From Takakia lepidozioides (taxonomy: Eukaryota > Streptophyta > Takakiopsida > Takakiales > Takakiaceae): 64,000 bases of DNA. This document shows positions 1-10,183 of this stretch, in pieces. The notes beneath the pieces were generated by a model that was not told where the DNA came from, did no database searches, and was given only the letters and a program-made list of their open reading frames with translations. The first letter of the stretch is position 1, and the number at the start of each line of letters is the position of its first letter. The translations under genes were made by a program, and so were the position numbers. The DNA is taken from assembly GCA_030704615.1 (NCBI GenBank), contig CM060733.1:63548001-63612000 (forward strand). The letters are read 5' to 3'.

Positions 1-108
1 GCCACCAAATTTATCTCAAAGATTGTTAAGCGTCTGGTTGTTGTACGGGATGCCAACCGATTTCACCACTTCCAAGATGGGGTTTGTTCCTGTGGAGATT
101 ACTGGTGA
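1..108 (+). CDS. C-terminal end of a PPR-DYW protein (partial, 5' end outside the window)
   Basis: Frame 1 is open from the first base to a TGA at 106-108 and reads as the classic end of a DYW-class pentatricopeptide repeat protein. The tract RDANRFHHF is followed by [10 protein letters not shown] and then the stop. In this family the DYW domain is the C-to-U RNA-editing deaminase of mitochondria and chloroplasts, and the terminal Cys-x-Cys belongs to its second zinc site. Only the last 35 codons are visible, so the repeat number and target cannot be judged. No damage is seen in this part. It is the only DYW terminus in the window; the other PPR sequences are decayed repeats. Confidence 0.93.
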   Translation, partial: ATKFISKIVKRLVVVRDANRFHHFQDGVCSCGDYW

Positions 109-601
109 AACAAGTGACATGCACGAAAGAAAGTGCGTCACTTCAACGGTGCGGTGGACTTGACATTAATTTTATAACTGGAGAGCTGAAAAAATTATCT
201 GTGGCTACTGGGAGTACTGCACTGTCAATAGGATCGTTGCAAAGCTGTTCACTGTAAATTGAAAAGGGTGGAAATTGAAAGGTGTGCACAAAAAGGTTAT
301 ACATGGACTTCCCCAAACAGGTCTATGAAGACTGGTTGGGGAACAATTCATATTACGACACACGGTGACAACTATCCCTTCTGCATGCAATGAGCTTGAT
401 AGGCTTTATACTTGATTGGTGTTGACAGAGTTGCAAACATATGAGTTTGTGGTTTGCTACTGGCCCTCAATCAACCATCACGCCTCTTGTATTCAGGTCA
501 GCCACTCTTAATCTGCCAAGCAACATGATGTTGAGTTGGGGTACAGTGGGTAAAGGCCACCATACTTGTGCCAATCTTGCCATTTTCTTATTCAAACAGA
601 G
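109..601. other. No gene seen; 3' flank of the DYW gene
   Basis: No convincing coding frame, RNA gene or repeat. It presumably holds the 3' untranslated region of the upstream gene, but I see no clear polyadenylation signal that fixes its end. Confidence 0.5.
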
Positions 602-974
602 GTAGGGTAAAACACCCTATGACCGTTATAGTTCCTATGACCATTCACCTCATAATTGCTTGGGTCAGGCCTGCATGAGCGACCGTTGCTGGGCCCAAGA
701 CTGCTCATTTTTGCCACTTGGCAAACAGTTGTTTGATAGAACCCCAAGAAATATGAGTGGTCATAGGGCTCAAACTTCACACAAGCATTCGGATTGGTTC
801 AACTTTGAAACCCCATAACTTTGTGTGGATTTCATGAAATCATGCATTTCCAAATGTGTTGGGATACCCCAGATGTGGGGCATGTTATCAATTATCCGGG
901 GTAAAAACGACAAAAATTCACCGGTAGATCTTCCGCCATCTTTAGATGAACGGTCATAGGGTGTTCTACCCTAC
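602..974. repeat. Foldback element with 26-bp terminal inverted repeats (MITE-like)
   Basis: Bases 602-627 and 949-974 are inverted copies of each other with one mismatch in 26 (core aacggtcatagggtgtt). They bound a 373-bp unit with no coding capacity. The motif ggtcatagg or its complement also occurs twice inside. This is the structure of a small non-autonomous foldback or MITE-like element. No convincing target duplication is visible next to the repeats, so the class is unassigned. Confidence 0.55.
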
Positions 975-1060
975 AGTGTCCACCCTCCAAAATGAGGGCA
1001 GTAGCCCTTCGGGTAAAGTGATACCATAAGTTATGCCTGCTTCGGCAAGAATCTCCCTTT
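975..1060. repeat. Dispersed repeat, copy 1 (partner at 1638-1725)
   Basis: The blocks gtgtccacc, cagtagc, a ctgcttcggca tract and a following tctccct appear in the same order and spacing at 1638-1725. The copies are in direct orientation and have diverged. No function can be assigned. Confidence 0.45.
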
Positions 1061-1084
1061 TTGGTCCAGCATACAAAAAATAGA

Positions 1085-1307
1085 TCACTTGTATAAAAAG
1101 TTGTCAAAGTATCGTCGCGGCCGGCCTCTTGGTCTGTTTAACCCCATGTCTACAAGTCCTTTTGTTGCATGTAGGACTGCCTGTCCAATAGTGCGAGCGT
1201 AGACAATGGACTTGAAATTGGCAATATGCTTTTCAGTGACTTTATTCTTTTCTCCACGAAGTGTACCTCCTCTTCCAATGACGTTTTTGATCAATTCACA
1301 ACAGTAC
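1085..1307 (-). CDS. Possible terminal exon, unrecognised
   Basis: The minus strand has a plausible acceptor (ccctcaaccag) ending at 1308. It is followed by an open frame to a TGA at 1085-1087 that ends in a basic tract, NRPRGRPRRYFDNF. The composition looks protein-like (IVYARTIGQAVLHATKG), but I do not recognise a family and no partner exon was found upstream. It could be a genuine last exon or chance. Confidence 0.25.
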
Positions 1308-2905
1308 CTGGTTGAGGGTTTAAATTAGAAGACATCCCACAAAGGTTTGTTGAGAAAAACAAGGGTTACAAACTATGCTGGTTTTCCAACATCCAACAAA
1401 CGGCCCAATGGTTAGGGCACATAGACCGTCATACAAGTGGTAGTGGCTTCAAAGCCACATAGGTGTATGTTGGATGTCACCAATTATAGCCAACAACTAT
1501 AAAAGGGGGTCCCGGGTCAACCGGTCACTTGATGTGTGGGTACATGAGGACTTTCTAGTCCTTGGGAGGTTTGGGCAACTGCGTTGCCCCGGTTACGGCC
1601 ATTAGAAGGTGTCCACCTTCCAATGGAATACAGTTGCTCTTTAAGGTGTCCACCTTACAAACGGAAGGTAGTAGCTTTTTGGGGTGAAGTGTTGCGCCTG
1701 CTGCTTCGGCAGGAGTCTTCCTCTCTCTATAATGGTTTCCCAATGGAAGGGCAACCAAATCTTGTGCTCTTGCCCTCTCTTCTTGCTTGTCTTTATGGTA
1801 CCTACTTCCAGCACTTCAACACATGTATAAATTAAACTTAAAAAAAGCACCCAATCAAATTAACCTATCCTCATTTATAGTGATGAGCTTGTCACAAAAC
1901 TAAGCAAAGATCTGACCTAACTTACTCAACAGACAAGCAGTGCAGAAAGGAAATTCATGAAAGGTCAAAAAATATTACAGACCGAATGCTCCTCCTGCGC
2001 TGTAAAGGCAGGCAACAAGTTGGTGAGGAAATCCAATCAAGGGATTTTGCATGACTGCCCACCACCAGGGCCAGCTGGTCCCTGTCAACACCTTCCTGTT
2101 CAACTCCACGCACCAACACCTCCAAGGGGAGTTCGAGTGTCTTCTGTGAATGCAATGCAGCCATTACTATGATGTTAATTGTTCTTACTCATCCCATGTT
2201 AGGAAACATTGCAAACCAGGACAAAACACTAGAACCAAGAAGACACTGCAACTCCTGTAGACAATTTGGTGCAAAACAAGTTTTGCATTGTATTTCTCTA
2301 AAGAACTTTGTCTCGAAATACCAAATAGAAGGTTGGAGTCATGAAAGCAAAGGAGCATGACTAGACTTACAGCCAACCAATAACCAATCGGCCCGTGTTC
2401 AACACGTAAATTCTTGCACATCTGCAACTTGGAAAGCACATTCAAAAACAGTCAGATTAAGAAAAGAGCATGTAAGACTGAGCATACAATTGGGACCTTG
2501 AACAAATACCATTTGAGATTATGGAATTGGTATCCCCCAATATGTATACAATAAGAATGCTAATGTCCACAAAAAAGGTTTCATACGTTAAAAGTAGTAA
2601 CAGCACAGGTGTCCATTACTCACGTTCAAATTTGGAATTGGAACTCCTTTGACTTCTGTGCTCACAGTCTGGCAGGGCTTCGTTACAGGAGGAGCTGTGT
2701 ATTTCAGAACACGTTTAAATCATGACCAAAAACAAAATTTGCTCAAGCGCTATGAAGGAATGCATAACTTTTGTAAATCTCGGAAGTAGGTTGAGCATTA
2801 TATCATTCAAGGTCTGGCTCTTCAAAAGACAGTTAGCTGACTGCCAAGGAATTTTGCAGAGACTAGCAAAATTCACTTGTACTTCCTGCTTCATATATGG
2901 ATCCT
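1308..2905. other. No gene seen
   Basis: Contains the second copy of the dispersed repeat at 1638-1725. Otherwise only short overlapping frames on both strands without recognisable motifs. Confidence 0.5.
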
Positions 2906-3871
2906 TCATGTTGGAAGGGTCCAGAGATATATATCCAATTCTACATCCGGTGGACCACAATAAAATGTGCAATCAAGTTCAATATTTGAGTACTTAGTGC
3001 TCTTACAGTTGCTTGGAGTGCCAGCACATAGCAAGGGGGTCAGGTTGTCCTCTTGTGGGTCGGAGTCACTTGACATACATGCTTCATCAGAATTGTGCTC
3101 AGCCGTTCCACTGGTCTGCAGTGGATCACGATCATCAATGGTGCTGGGTATCCATGTGTTATCTAGGCTGACCTTGTGAACCTGTGCCTGATGGTGCTCA
3201 GGTAGGCGCTCTGCTGATGGCGGGAACCACTGTGATGTCAGGGCATTTATTGCAGCATTTCGTTGCTCCAGGAGGATTTCCTTGTCTCGCTCAAGTTGCT
3301 TCTTGTCTTCTATCAGTTTCTTATTCACGTTAGAGACCTCCTCAAGTTTCCCTCTCATCTCCTCAGTTAACCTTTGGAGTTCCTGAGGTGGGGGGGTTCA
3401 CAATATGTCAGTCAAGCAAAACTGCTTACAACATTAACCTGTCACCAGGCCTAAATTCAGACTATTTGCGAGCTTAACATTCCAAACCTAATATTCTTAG
3501 GCTTCTTGAGGTACTTACCTTAGGCATAACTAGTGCAGCACAGATTAATTTCACTAATTAAACAGAATAATGTGCTGTTCATGCTGGTTTGAATACCAGT
3601 CATTCCTTCAACTGATCCATATGCAAAGATAATGCAACTATACTTTCTGCTGGTTTAGTGGAAATTACTGTTCACTTCCCACATATATACTAGCTACAGA
3701 GTATAGGAGTTCAGGCAGAGTCTACATAAAAGGATAACCTGTTTGTAAACTGTCTGGGTCTCCCTCGCGGCATCCCTGAGGAGTGCCTGGTTTTTTTCAG
3801 CTTCCAGGTCGAAAAAACTAGTGAGCAGGCTCGTAATGGCTTCCACCGGAGGCTTCATTTTCAGCGCAAGC
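2906..3871 (-). CDS. Two 3' exons of a coiled-coil protein gene, family not recognised
   Basis: The last exon (3382-2906) follows an acceptor ending in cctcag and runs to a TGA at 2906-2908. The preceding exon (3871-3739) lies between a tag acceptor and a CAG|gttatc donor. The two join in phase 0. The joined product is strongly helical and charged: TSFFDLEAEKNQALLRDAAR, then QELQRLTEEMRGKLEEV and KQLERDKEILLEQRNAAINA form heptad-like coiled coil. An acidic, Ser/Asp/Glu-rich tail follows. A further exon may lie at about 3900-4010 (SERSRWAENLYQASDEQIMH), but its joins are unclear. A kinesin-14 fragment lies 9.3 kb upstream on the same strand. Kinesin-14R types carry a coiled coil after the motor, so a link is possible but unproven. 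Confidence 0.6.
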
Positions 3872-4620
3872 CTACAAGATACACTCAGATATGATTACAA
3901 CTTTCCCAAACTTCTTCATTTTGCTCCACAATCTCGTAGTCTTCTGTGCATAATCTGCTCATCACTAGCCTGATAAAGATTCTCTGCCCATCTGCTTCTC
4001 TCACTCTGAGAGGCTGGAGCCCTAAGCAATGACCCTCCTTCAGCCTTTTCATTCATGGGTTTTGAATCACCGAATGCTCAATGTAGAAATCAGCATAGAA
4101 ATGAAGTCTGGGATGAGGGGTGAAAAGGTGGGAGATGTATAAAGGGGAAGATAGACAGACAACAACTGAGAAAGACAGGTGGAGGGGATGAAACCATACC
4201 CAGGAAAGTCTTCCTTGTCCATAGTAAAGCGGCCACCAGGGTGAGGCACTCCCTCACCCGCTTCTAGAGCTGCCCCCTTGGTTGTAGGCCCAACACCTTG
4301 CCGCTCTCTTGCTGCACTGCTGCTACTCTGTCAAGCTACACTAACTCACTGCCCTGCACACTGTTTTGCCAAGTCCTCAGTTAATCACCCTCCTCATTAT
4401 AGATACGCCATGCAAAACTACAATCTCTTTTCTTCTTTTTTCGATATGGGGACCTTAAGCTTTTTTGATATGGTTATAGAAATTAACCACAACAGGGACC
4501 ATGAGGCTGGCACGAATATATGGTAGAGTATCTTTCAAGTGCCAAAACATGGCCTGACATACATGACGTGGACCCTGCAATTAATTTATTAGTATAATAC
4601 TTATGAGGTGATATAGCCTC
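3872..4620. other. No certain gene; possible further exon of the coiled-coil gene
   Basis: Apart from the possible exon at 3900-4010 (minus), nothing recognisable. Confidence 0.4.
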
Positions 4621-4659
4621 TCATTTTACAATAATAGGGTCATGAATGCAAGCGTGCGA

Positions 4660-4900
4660 AAAGGACAGTGGGCCCATCGTATGGACGAGAGGTGCCCCCC
4701 AACCGCACCCACCCACCCGCAGCTGCCTGCGGCCGCCCATGCCCGCCCTGCTGCCGCAGTTGAACAAGCCGCGGCTGCCCCGCCTGGAGTCCATCCCCCG
4801 GCCGCTTCGTTGCGGCTTGTCCGCTGCAAATAGTCCGTTGGGGCGTGTCCGCTAGTCCGCTGGGGCTAGTCCGCCAGTCCGCTAGTCTGCTTCCGCCGAA
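4660..4900. repeat. GC-rich island with short tagtccgc tandem repeats
   Basis: A markedly GC-rich stretch in AT-richer surroundings. From about 4815 to 4895 the words gtccgc and tagtccgc recur at intervals of roughly 8-16 bases. Proline- and alanine-rich frames here reflect base composition and are not called as genes. Confidence 0.4.
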
Positions 4901-4944
4901 GATCTGGGCCGTCCAGGACGAATCCCATCTCAGCCACGGCCTGC

Positions 4945-5040
4945 TAAGACCAAGCTGACTCTCCCAAGAACCTTGTGAACATCAGGAAGAATACCAAATC
5001 GTGGTACTAACAGGAGCCAAGAGCCCACATTTGCAGGATG
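4945..5040. repeat. PPR-flank repeat, direct copy of 17283-17392
   Basis: The tract containing ctgactctccca, catcaggaagaataccaaat and cccacatttgcaggatgga recurs at 17283-17392 in the same orientation with few differences. In both places it lies next to PPR-associated leader sequence. Confidence 0.7.
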
Positions 5041-5149
5041 GACAAATGTACATCTTCATCGTACATTAAGAAAAGCCACACCTTGCGATTGTGGTTGTCC
5101 CACCATCGTGCAAATTCCAGCTCTCATGCGGTGGACTCATAATCTGCAA

Positions 5150-5290
5150 ATGTCTCCCTCCGCGCTCAAGCACCCCGCGCTGCAAGACATCTCTTCCGGT
5201 TATTGTCGGGCGTTTCGGGCATTTCGGGCAGGTTCCAAAGAAATTGACGACGACGATGACGTGTCTACGAAACGTGGCGACGATGACATG
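5150..5290 (-). repeat. PPR leader block, copy 1 (minus orientation)
   Basis: Shares words such as gggcaggttccaaagaaattg and gaaacgtggcgacga with the blocks at 8951-9300 (plus) and 17612-17975 (minus). It is part of a sequence module that repeatedly sits near decayed PPR repeats. Whether it was coding leader, 5' untranslated region or both is not clear. Confidence 0.6.
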
Positions 5291-5340
5291 GTGGCAGATG
5301 GCAGGTGGCAGAGATAAGTCGTGGCATGCTGCCTAGCTGC

Positions 5341-5574
5341 ACCGTGGTGGTTCTGAAGGACCAATCCGACATTACCTGACTACAGACACAAGCAGCACAC
5401 ACAAGAGGTCCTTTCGGGTTGATGGTCAGTCAAATCTTCCATGGGTCATGACACAAACAAGGACAATGTGGTGAGGGCACCTTCTTCGACCTATTTCAGC
5501 CTATTTTGCCTTCTCATCAGACTCGGCCCTGAGATGCATATTGAATTCTGTAAGTGAGCTCGTTGGGTAGATCT
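5341..5574 (+). repeat. PPR leader block 2, inverted copy of 17025-17255
   Basis: About 230 bp that matches the complement of 17025-17255 at roughly nine bases in ten by eye, including gacaatgtggtgagggcacc and ctgagatgcatattgaattc. It runs directly into PPR repeats at 5575, as the minus copy runs towards the minus array. This supports a common ancestral gene. Confidence 0.75.
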
Positions 5575-6132
5575 GTGGATGTGCGAAGGGGGTGAAGCCC
5601 AACCACATGACGTTTATTTGCGTTTGCAATGTGTGTGCAAGCCTGGGAACTGTGAAGGTCCATGGTGATATCGTCAAAGCTGGGATTGTACCAAATGTCA
5701 TCCTGAACTCTGGCCTAGTGGACATGTATGCCAAATGTGGGTTCTTTAAGGATGCAAAAGGGAGTTAATTTCAACACTATGGCTGAACGAGACGTGGTGT
5801 CATGGAATGCAATGCTTGTAGGGGTATGCACAGCAGGGGCGTGGGATGGAGGCTTTGGAGACTATGAGCAAATGATGGGGGAAGGGGTGAAGCCCGACCA
5901 CATCACGTTTGTGTGCGTTTGCAGTGCGTGTGCAAGCCTGGTAGCCCTGGAAAAGGGCAAAGAGGTGCATGGTTGCATCGCCAAAGCTGGAATTGTACAA
6001 ATGTGATTCTGAACAATACCCTCGTGGACATGTATGCCAAATGTGGGAGCATTGAGGATGCGGAGGGAGTGTTCAACAATATGGCTAAACGAGATTTGGT
6101 GTCACGGAACACCATGCTTGCAGGGTATGCAC
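5575..6132 (+). pseudogene. PPR array A, first part (frameshifted PLS repeats)
   Basis: Plant PLS-type pentatricopeptide repeats can be read in plus-strand order. An L-type motif (HMTFICVCN, KVHGDIVKAGIVPN) is followed by an S-type LVDMYAKCG, a P-type DVVSWNAML, and again L (HITFVCVCSACASLVALEKG) and S. Frameshifts near 5762, 5828 and 6003 prevent a continuous product. Functional PPR proteins bind organellar RNA one base per repeat; this copy cannot make one. The last repeat is split at 6132 by the hAT insertion and resumes at 6955. Confidence 0.9.
6125..6132. repeat. Left 8-bp target-site duplication (gtatgcac)
   Basis: Identical to 6947-6954. Removing the element and one copy restores the GYAQ part of a PPR motif, which confirms the insertion site. 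Confidence 0.93.
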
Positions 6133-6946
6133 CAGTGTTGTGCGGGTCCGGGTTTTGAAGGCGGGTACCCAACGGGTTAGGATCCGGGTTACCCGGACCC
6201 GAACCCGGACCCGCCTGCTGGGTCGAGAACCTGTTAAACCCGCTACCCGTGGGCCAATGGTCAGGGTCCGGGTCCGGGTCTTAAATTTAGATGGGGCATA
6301 CGGGGTCCACCTTAGATCTGGTAGGTTTTGTCATAGGACGAGCAGCAATAGGCAGCAGCAGCCAGCCCCACCACGTTGTAGCCGAGTGGTAATGCCCACA
6401 TACCAACTCAAAAGCGGTTGTGGGTTCAATCCCCGGAGTGGTGTCACAAAGTTGTGCCCTCTGGAACCATAATTTACACCTCCCAAAGAAGACGTCATGT
6501 ATTATTATTATGCCAGATCCCACACATCCATGCTATAGTGATCTACCATTGAGGCATATTACTATTCTTAACATGTTTAAAGAATTGATATTGAAAAATA
6601 AAAAATGGAACTCAAACTTAATTTAATTCTTATTCATGGTATACACATTCATATTCATGGTATATTTTGAAGGAATGTCTCTTAAAATAAAATTCATTAT
6701 TAGGATTTAAAGTTTTTCCAACCAAAAATAAATTTATCCCTAATTAATCTTAATTTTCTAATTTATTTAATCAATAAATTAGGACCCGGATCCGAACCCG
6801 TGAACCCGCTAATATTTCCCAACAACTACCCGGACCCGGATTTTCCAAATTTCAAAAACCCGGATCCGGACCTGGACTTGGCTCCGAAAAAAACCCGCAC
6901 CCGGACCCGGCGGGTTCCTTAAAAAGGCAGAACCCGCACAACACTG
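6133..6946. mobile_element. Non-autonomous hAT-type DNA transposon inserted in a PPR repeat
   Basis: The 814-bp element begins cagtgttgtgcgggt and ends with its exact 15-bp complement. The match extends to 16 of 17 bases. It is flanked by perfect 8-bp duplications gtatgcac. CAGTG termini plus 8-bp duplications are diagnostic of the hAT superfamily. Both subterminal regions are rich in gggtccgggt/acccggaccc words, likely transposase-binding repeats. There is no transposase gene, so it would need a transposase in trans. A tRNA-like SINE lies inside. The near-perfect ends suggest a fairly recent insertion, later than the decay of the PPR frame. Confidence 0.9.
6370..6512 (+). mobile_element. tRNA-derived SINE inside the hAT element
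   Basis: A pol III type internal promoter is visible: A box tagccgagtgg at 6379-6389 and B box gggttcaatcccc at 6422-6434, spaced about 40 bp as in a tRNA. The sequence then departs from tRNA and ends near a tattattattat tract at about 6500-6511. Exact ends and target duplication were not resolved. It may be a nested insertion or a captured tRNA-like unit. Confidence 0.6.
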
Positions 6947-7505
6947 GTATGCACAGCACGGGCGCGGGATGGAGGCCTTGGATCAGACCTATGAGCAAAT
7001 GATGGGGGAAGGGGTGAAATGCAACCACATCACGTTTGTGAGCGTTTGCAATGCTTGTGCAAGCCTGGCAACCCTGGAAAAGGGCAAAGAGGTCCATGAT
7101 GGGGGAAGGGGGGCAGCCCGACCACATCACGTTTGTGTGCATTTGTAATGCGTGTGCAAGCCACATTCATTTGTGTTCTCAATGTTGGTGCCAGCAGGGT
7201 GGCCCTGGAGAAGGGCAAAGATATCCATGCTGACATTATCAAAGCTGGAATTTTGTCATATATTAATTGGGAGATTGCCCTTGTTAACATTATGCCAAAT
7301 ATGGGAGTGTAAGGGAGGCCTGTCTAGTGTTCAACAATATGGTGGCAAGATATACCAAGCATGGTTGTGGTAGGAATGCCTTCGAGACATATGATCAACT
7401 GATACAACAAGGGGTGATGCCCGATCAGGTCACATTTGTTTGCATTCTCAAGGCTTGTGCGAGACTGGCAACCCTGGAAAACGGCAAAGAGGTCCATGCT
7501 GACAT
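6947..7505 (+). pseudogene. PPR array A, middle part (broken repeats)
   Basis: Resumes the repeat split by the hAT element (AQHGRGMEALD), then gives partial L motifs (HITFVSVCNACASLATLEKG). A degenerate, apparently duplicated segment lies around 7090-7200, and further P and L motifs (FETYDQLIQQGVMPDQVTF, GKEVHADI) follow. Frame changes and short internal duplications make it non-functional. It leads by a further frameshift at about 7505 into the longer open stretch that follows. Confidence 0.85.
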
Positions 7506-8090
7506 ATGAAAGCTGGACTTGTACCAAATCTGATTTTGAACAATAGCCTTGTTGACATGTATGCGAAATGCGGGAGCATGAAGGTTGCAAAGAGAGTATT
7601 TGACAACATGGCTGAACGGGATGTGGTGTCGTGGAATGTGATGATCACAGGATATGCCCAGCATGGGTGTGGGATGGAGGCTTTGGGGTCCTATGAGCAA
7701 AAGATGCGGGAAGGGGTGAAGCCTGACCATGTCACGTTTCTTTGTCTTTGCAATGCTTGTGCGAGCCTGGCAGCCCTGGAAAAGGGCAAAGAGTTCCATG
7801 CCGACATCATGCACGCCGGAATTGTACCAGATGTCATTCTGGATACTACCCTCGTAGACATGTATGCCAAATGCGGGAGCATCAAAGATGCAAAGGGAGT
7901 CTTTGACAAAATGGCTGAACGAAATGTGGTGTCATGGAGTGCGATGATCGCAGGATATGTCCAACATGGATTTGGGATGGAGGCTTTGGAGACCTATGAG
8001 CAGATGATGCGGGAAGGGGTGAAGCCCAACCAGGTCAAAATAGTTGTTAGGACTCCCAAGTTTTTTCAAAAGATGGAATGGACCCTTTAA
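7506..8090 (+). pseudogene. PPR array A, longest open segment (194 codons)
   Basis: An uninterrupted 194-codon stretch with five or more PLS motifs in order: LVDMYAKCGSM (S), DVVSWNVMITGYAQHG (P), HVTFLCLCNACASLAALEKG (L), LVDMYAKCGSI (S), NVVSWSAMIAGYVQHG (P). It has no targeting peptide, no E or DYW domain, and is preceded by frame-shifted repeats. PPR similarity ends near 8038 and the frame then runs on into unrelated sequence. I read it as a fragment of a former gene that has stayed open by chance or recency. Confidence 0.8.
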
Positions 8091-8463
8091 AGAGCACAAG
8101 ACACATACCACCTCCTACCATAAAGGTATCAATTTAGATTAGAACAAACAGCAAACTGCAAAAGGCTGTGGCAATGCATACAACAAACATATCCAAAATA
8201 TACAAAAATGACAAGCATACATACCTTTCTGTGGTTTCCAGAATTCTTCCAATGTAAGCCTAATCTCTTTGTATGGTGGGTTTTTTTTTTTTTTTTTTTT
8301 TTTTTGAACAGGGGGATGGTGGTTTCCTAAGGGTAACCCAAATTTTGTGAAAAAGATTTAAATGCCGGCGCCTAGTCAGGGTATTATTATTATTATTGAC
8401 TTTATTGAGATTTGAAAAATTGTTTGTTGTTGGCAACTTGATGTTTTCAAAACAATAACTATT
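8091..8463. other. No gene; poly-T tract at 8281-8305
   Basis: AT-rich non-coding sequence with a 25-base T run, possibly the poly-A tail of an old minus-strand retroposon. It also has an attatt microsatellite near 8380-8397. Confidence 0.5.
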
Positions 8464-8704
8464 ACCAACAGTCAGTAGCTTAGTTGGTTAGCGCACTGAG
8501 TGCCACCTAGATGATTCTGGGATCAAATCCTGCTACTTGCCGGGTGTGGTATGCTCTTCTCCCACTTCCCTTGGGCAATGTCCCATCAGAAAGCCTTCAC
8601 GACGAGGTTACAGTGAAAGAGGTTATTTTCTCCTCTCACTATCAAGGGGCATGATTTGTGAGCTGTAGCTCCCAGGTGTTTCCCTTAAAAATATAAATAA
8701 TAAT
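8464..8704 (+). mobile_element. tRNA-derived SINE with 10-bp target duplication
   Basis: Starts with a tRNA-like head: A box tagcttagttgg at about 8475 and B box gggatcaaatcc at about 8519. A non-tRNA body and an AT-rich tail with aataataataaat words follow. The 10-bp direct repeat aataactatt occurs at 8454-8463 and 8705-8714, immediately outside both ends. It has the structure of a pol III transcribed SINE mobilised by a LINE. Confidence 0.8.
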
Positions 8705-8950
8705 AAATAACTATTTTGTCATAAAAGTCACATTGAACACATCATTGGGCACCTATGGTAGTAAATATGTCGTATAGTTCAAACAAAGCCTCCATGGAAG
8801 AATAATTTTATCTGCATCAAACAATGAAATGCCGAGACATGACATGATAGCTTCGGCAACACTCCGTCATTCTTCTTGCGCCAAACAATGAAACACGGGA
8901 TGTGTGTATGTAACACCCTGCGGATGACCCCGCCCTTCTTGCGCAAACGG

Positions 8951-9300
8951 AACGTAGTTCTCAGAATTCGTCGCTAGTAGTGTGGAGCAACGCGAAGGCC
9001 CCCCTAGTTCTAGCGTCGACCGAAGGTCGGAAGCTAGTTTAGTGTAGAGCAGATATAGGGTGCCATAGTGCCTCATCATCGTCACCATGTCATCGTCGCC
9101 ACGTTTCGTCGTCGTCAAATTTCGTCGGACCTGCCCGAACTGCCCAAAACTGTCTTTGTAGGGCGAGGAAGGGATGACGATACCAGGCATCCTTGAGCAC
9201 GGAGGGGTTTCACACACCGATTTCAGAGGGAGATGTGGAGAAGCTTTGGAATGAACACTTTCCCGACCCCAGTCAATGGTGGGACAATGGAGACAAAAGT
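8951..9300 (+). pseudogene. PPR leader block with LWNE/WWDN motif (plus copy)
   Basis: The first part matches the complement of 17612-17975, including aacgtagttctcagaatt and ccgaaggtcggaagctagtt. The end (9232-9300) encodes EKLWNEHFPDPSQWWDNGDK. A tract of the type LW..FF.(D/N)P.QWWDNR is, to my knowledge, found in organellar single-stranded DNA-binding proteins (OSB, PDF motif) and in some PPR proteins. The same module occurs three times on the minus strand. It is not followed here by PPR repeats until 10.9 kb, so it appears stranded. Confidence 0.65.
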
Positions 9301-9580
9301 TGAATGGTTTTCGTCATCGGACGAACTGTGAAAGAAGCGTGGAGTTCATTTTCAAAACATTGTCCCTCGACTGTCCAGGTTAGGAAACTTTCCTGCCTTC
9401 ATTCAATCAATGGTGGGATATGGTGGAAATGTACCATATCTAAAGCTGACATGTAGAGTTCCTTTTATAGTAAAACCACTTATATACGTTTCAAATGCAA
9501 GCCAAGAATTCACAGTTACTATGGTTACCCTTCGAGAAGATTCTTGGAACTGACATTCATTTATCCTGTTTCAATGGCAG

Positions 9581-9795
9581 GAAAAATCCCTTACTACACA
9601 GTGCCACCTTTGCGGGAGGTCAGTGAGCATGCCGAATCTGCAATTGTAGCTGACTGGAGCAAGGAGTTTGATGTGGAGGCTCTGTTTAAGAATGAGGAGT
9701 CAGTTGTTATAGCTGGACTCCCTTCTCTGGTCGACACACTTCATGTGGAAATGCCTTCAAGTGCTCCACTTATTATGGACATCGACACTGTTCAG
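9581..9795 (+). CDS. Orphan exon of a nucleostemin-like GTPase (NSN1/GNL3 family)
   Basis: A 215-bp open exon lies between a tcaatggcag acceptor and a CAG|gttggt donor. It enters in phase 1 and leaves in phase 0. The product GKIPYYTVPPLRE, HAESAIVADWSKEFDV and following residues match the region just after the GTPase domain of plant nucleostemin-like proteins (IPYYTxPP, HAExxIVxxWxKEF). These proteins act in nucleolar ribosome maturation. No other exon of the gene was found nearby: the GTP-binding G motifs and the basic N-terminus are absent. It may be a captured fragment or the remnant of a gene broken by the PPR and LINE insertions. Confidence 0.75.
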
Positions 9796-10183
9796 GTTGG
9801 TTCAATTTAACCTGGATTATATTTTCTCCTTGGCAGCAACAACAAAATTGTGGCATGATGCTGAGGAGACATAAATGTTGTGGTGTATTATATTGGTTGG
9901 TCTTCTAAATGAATCACCCTCGTTGAAATCTCTAAAATGACTGTCACCTTTTGTTGGTCATTTCCAAAAGCTGGCGACAATGCCCTCCTTTGGTCTATTT
10001 CTTGGGTGAGTACTCACATCAAATTCATACCATGGTGAAGAGCTTTATTGAGAAAAACTGGAAGACCAGAATGATTTTGTTTTGAAACCTGAGTCCCAGA
10101 GCAAGCCTTCTATGATGGTGGTACAGCCATTGTGCCTTGCATCATCTGCTGTGTCCATCTCTAGATTACTTGAAGTGTGAATA
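9796..10183. other. No gene seen
   Basis: Follows the NSN1-like exon. A later acceptor-like cag near 9835 is not followed by sequence I recognise from the family. Confidence 0.4.

Noticed and set aside
1385-1480. tRNA-like gene or SINE head (ggcccaatggttagggc)
   Set aside because: The A-box resemblance is fair, but the B box is poor, the cloverleaf does not form by eye and no target duplication was found.
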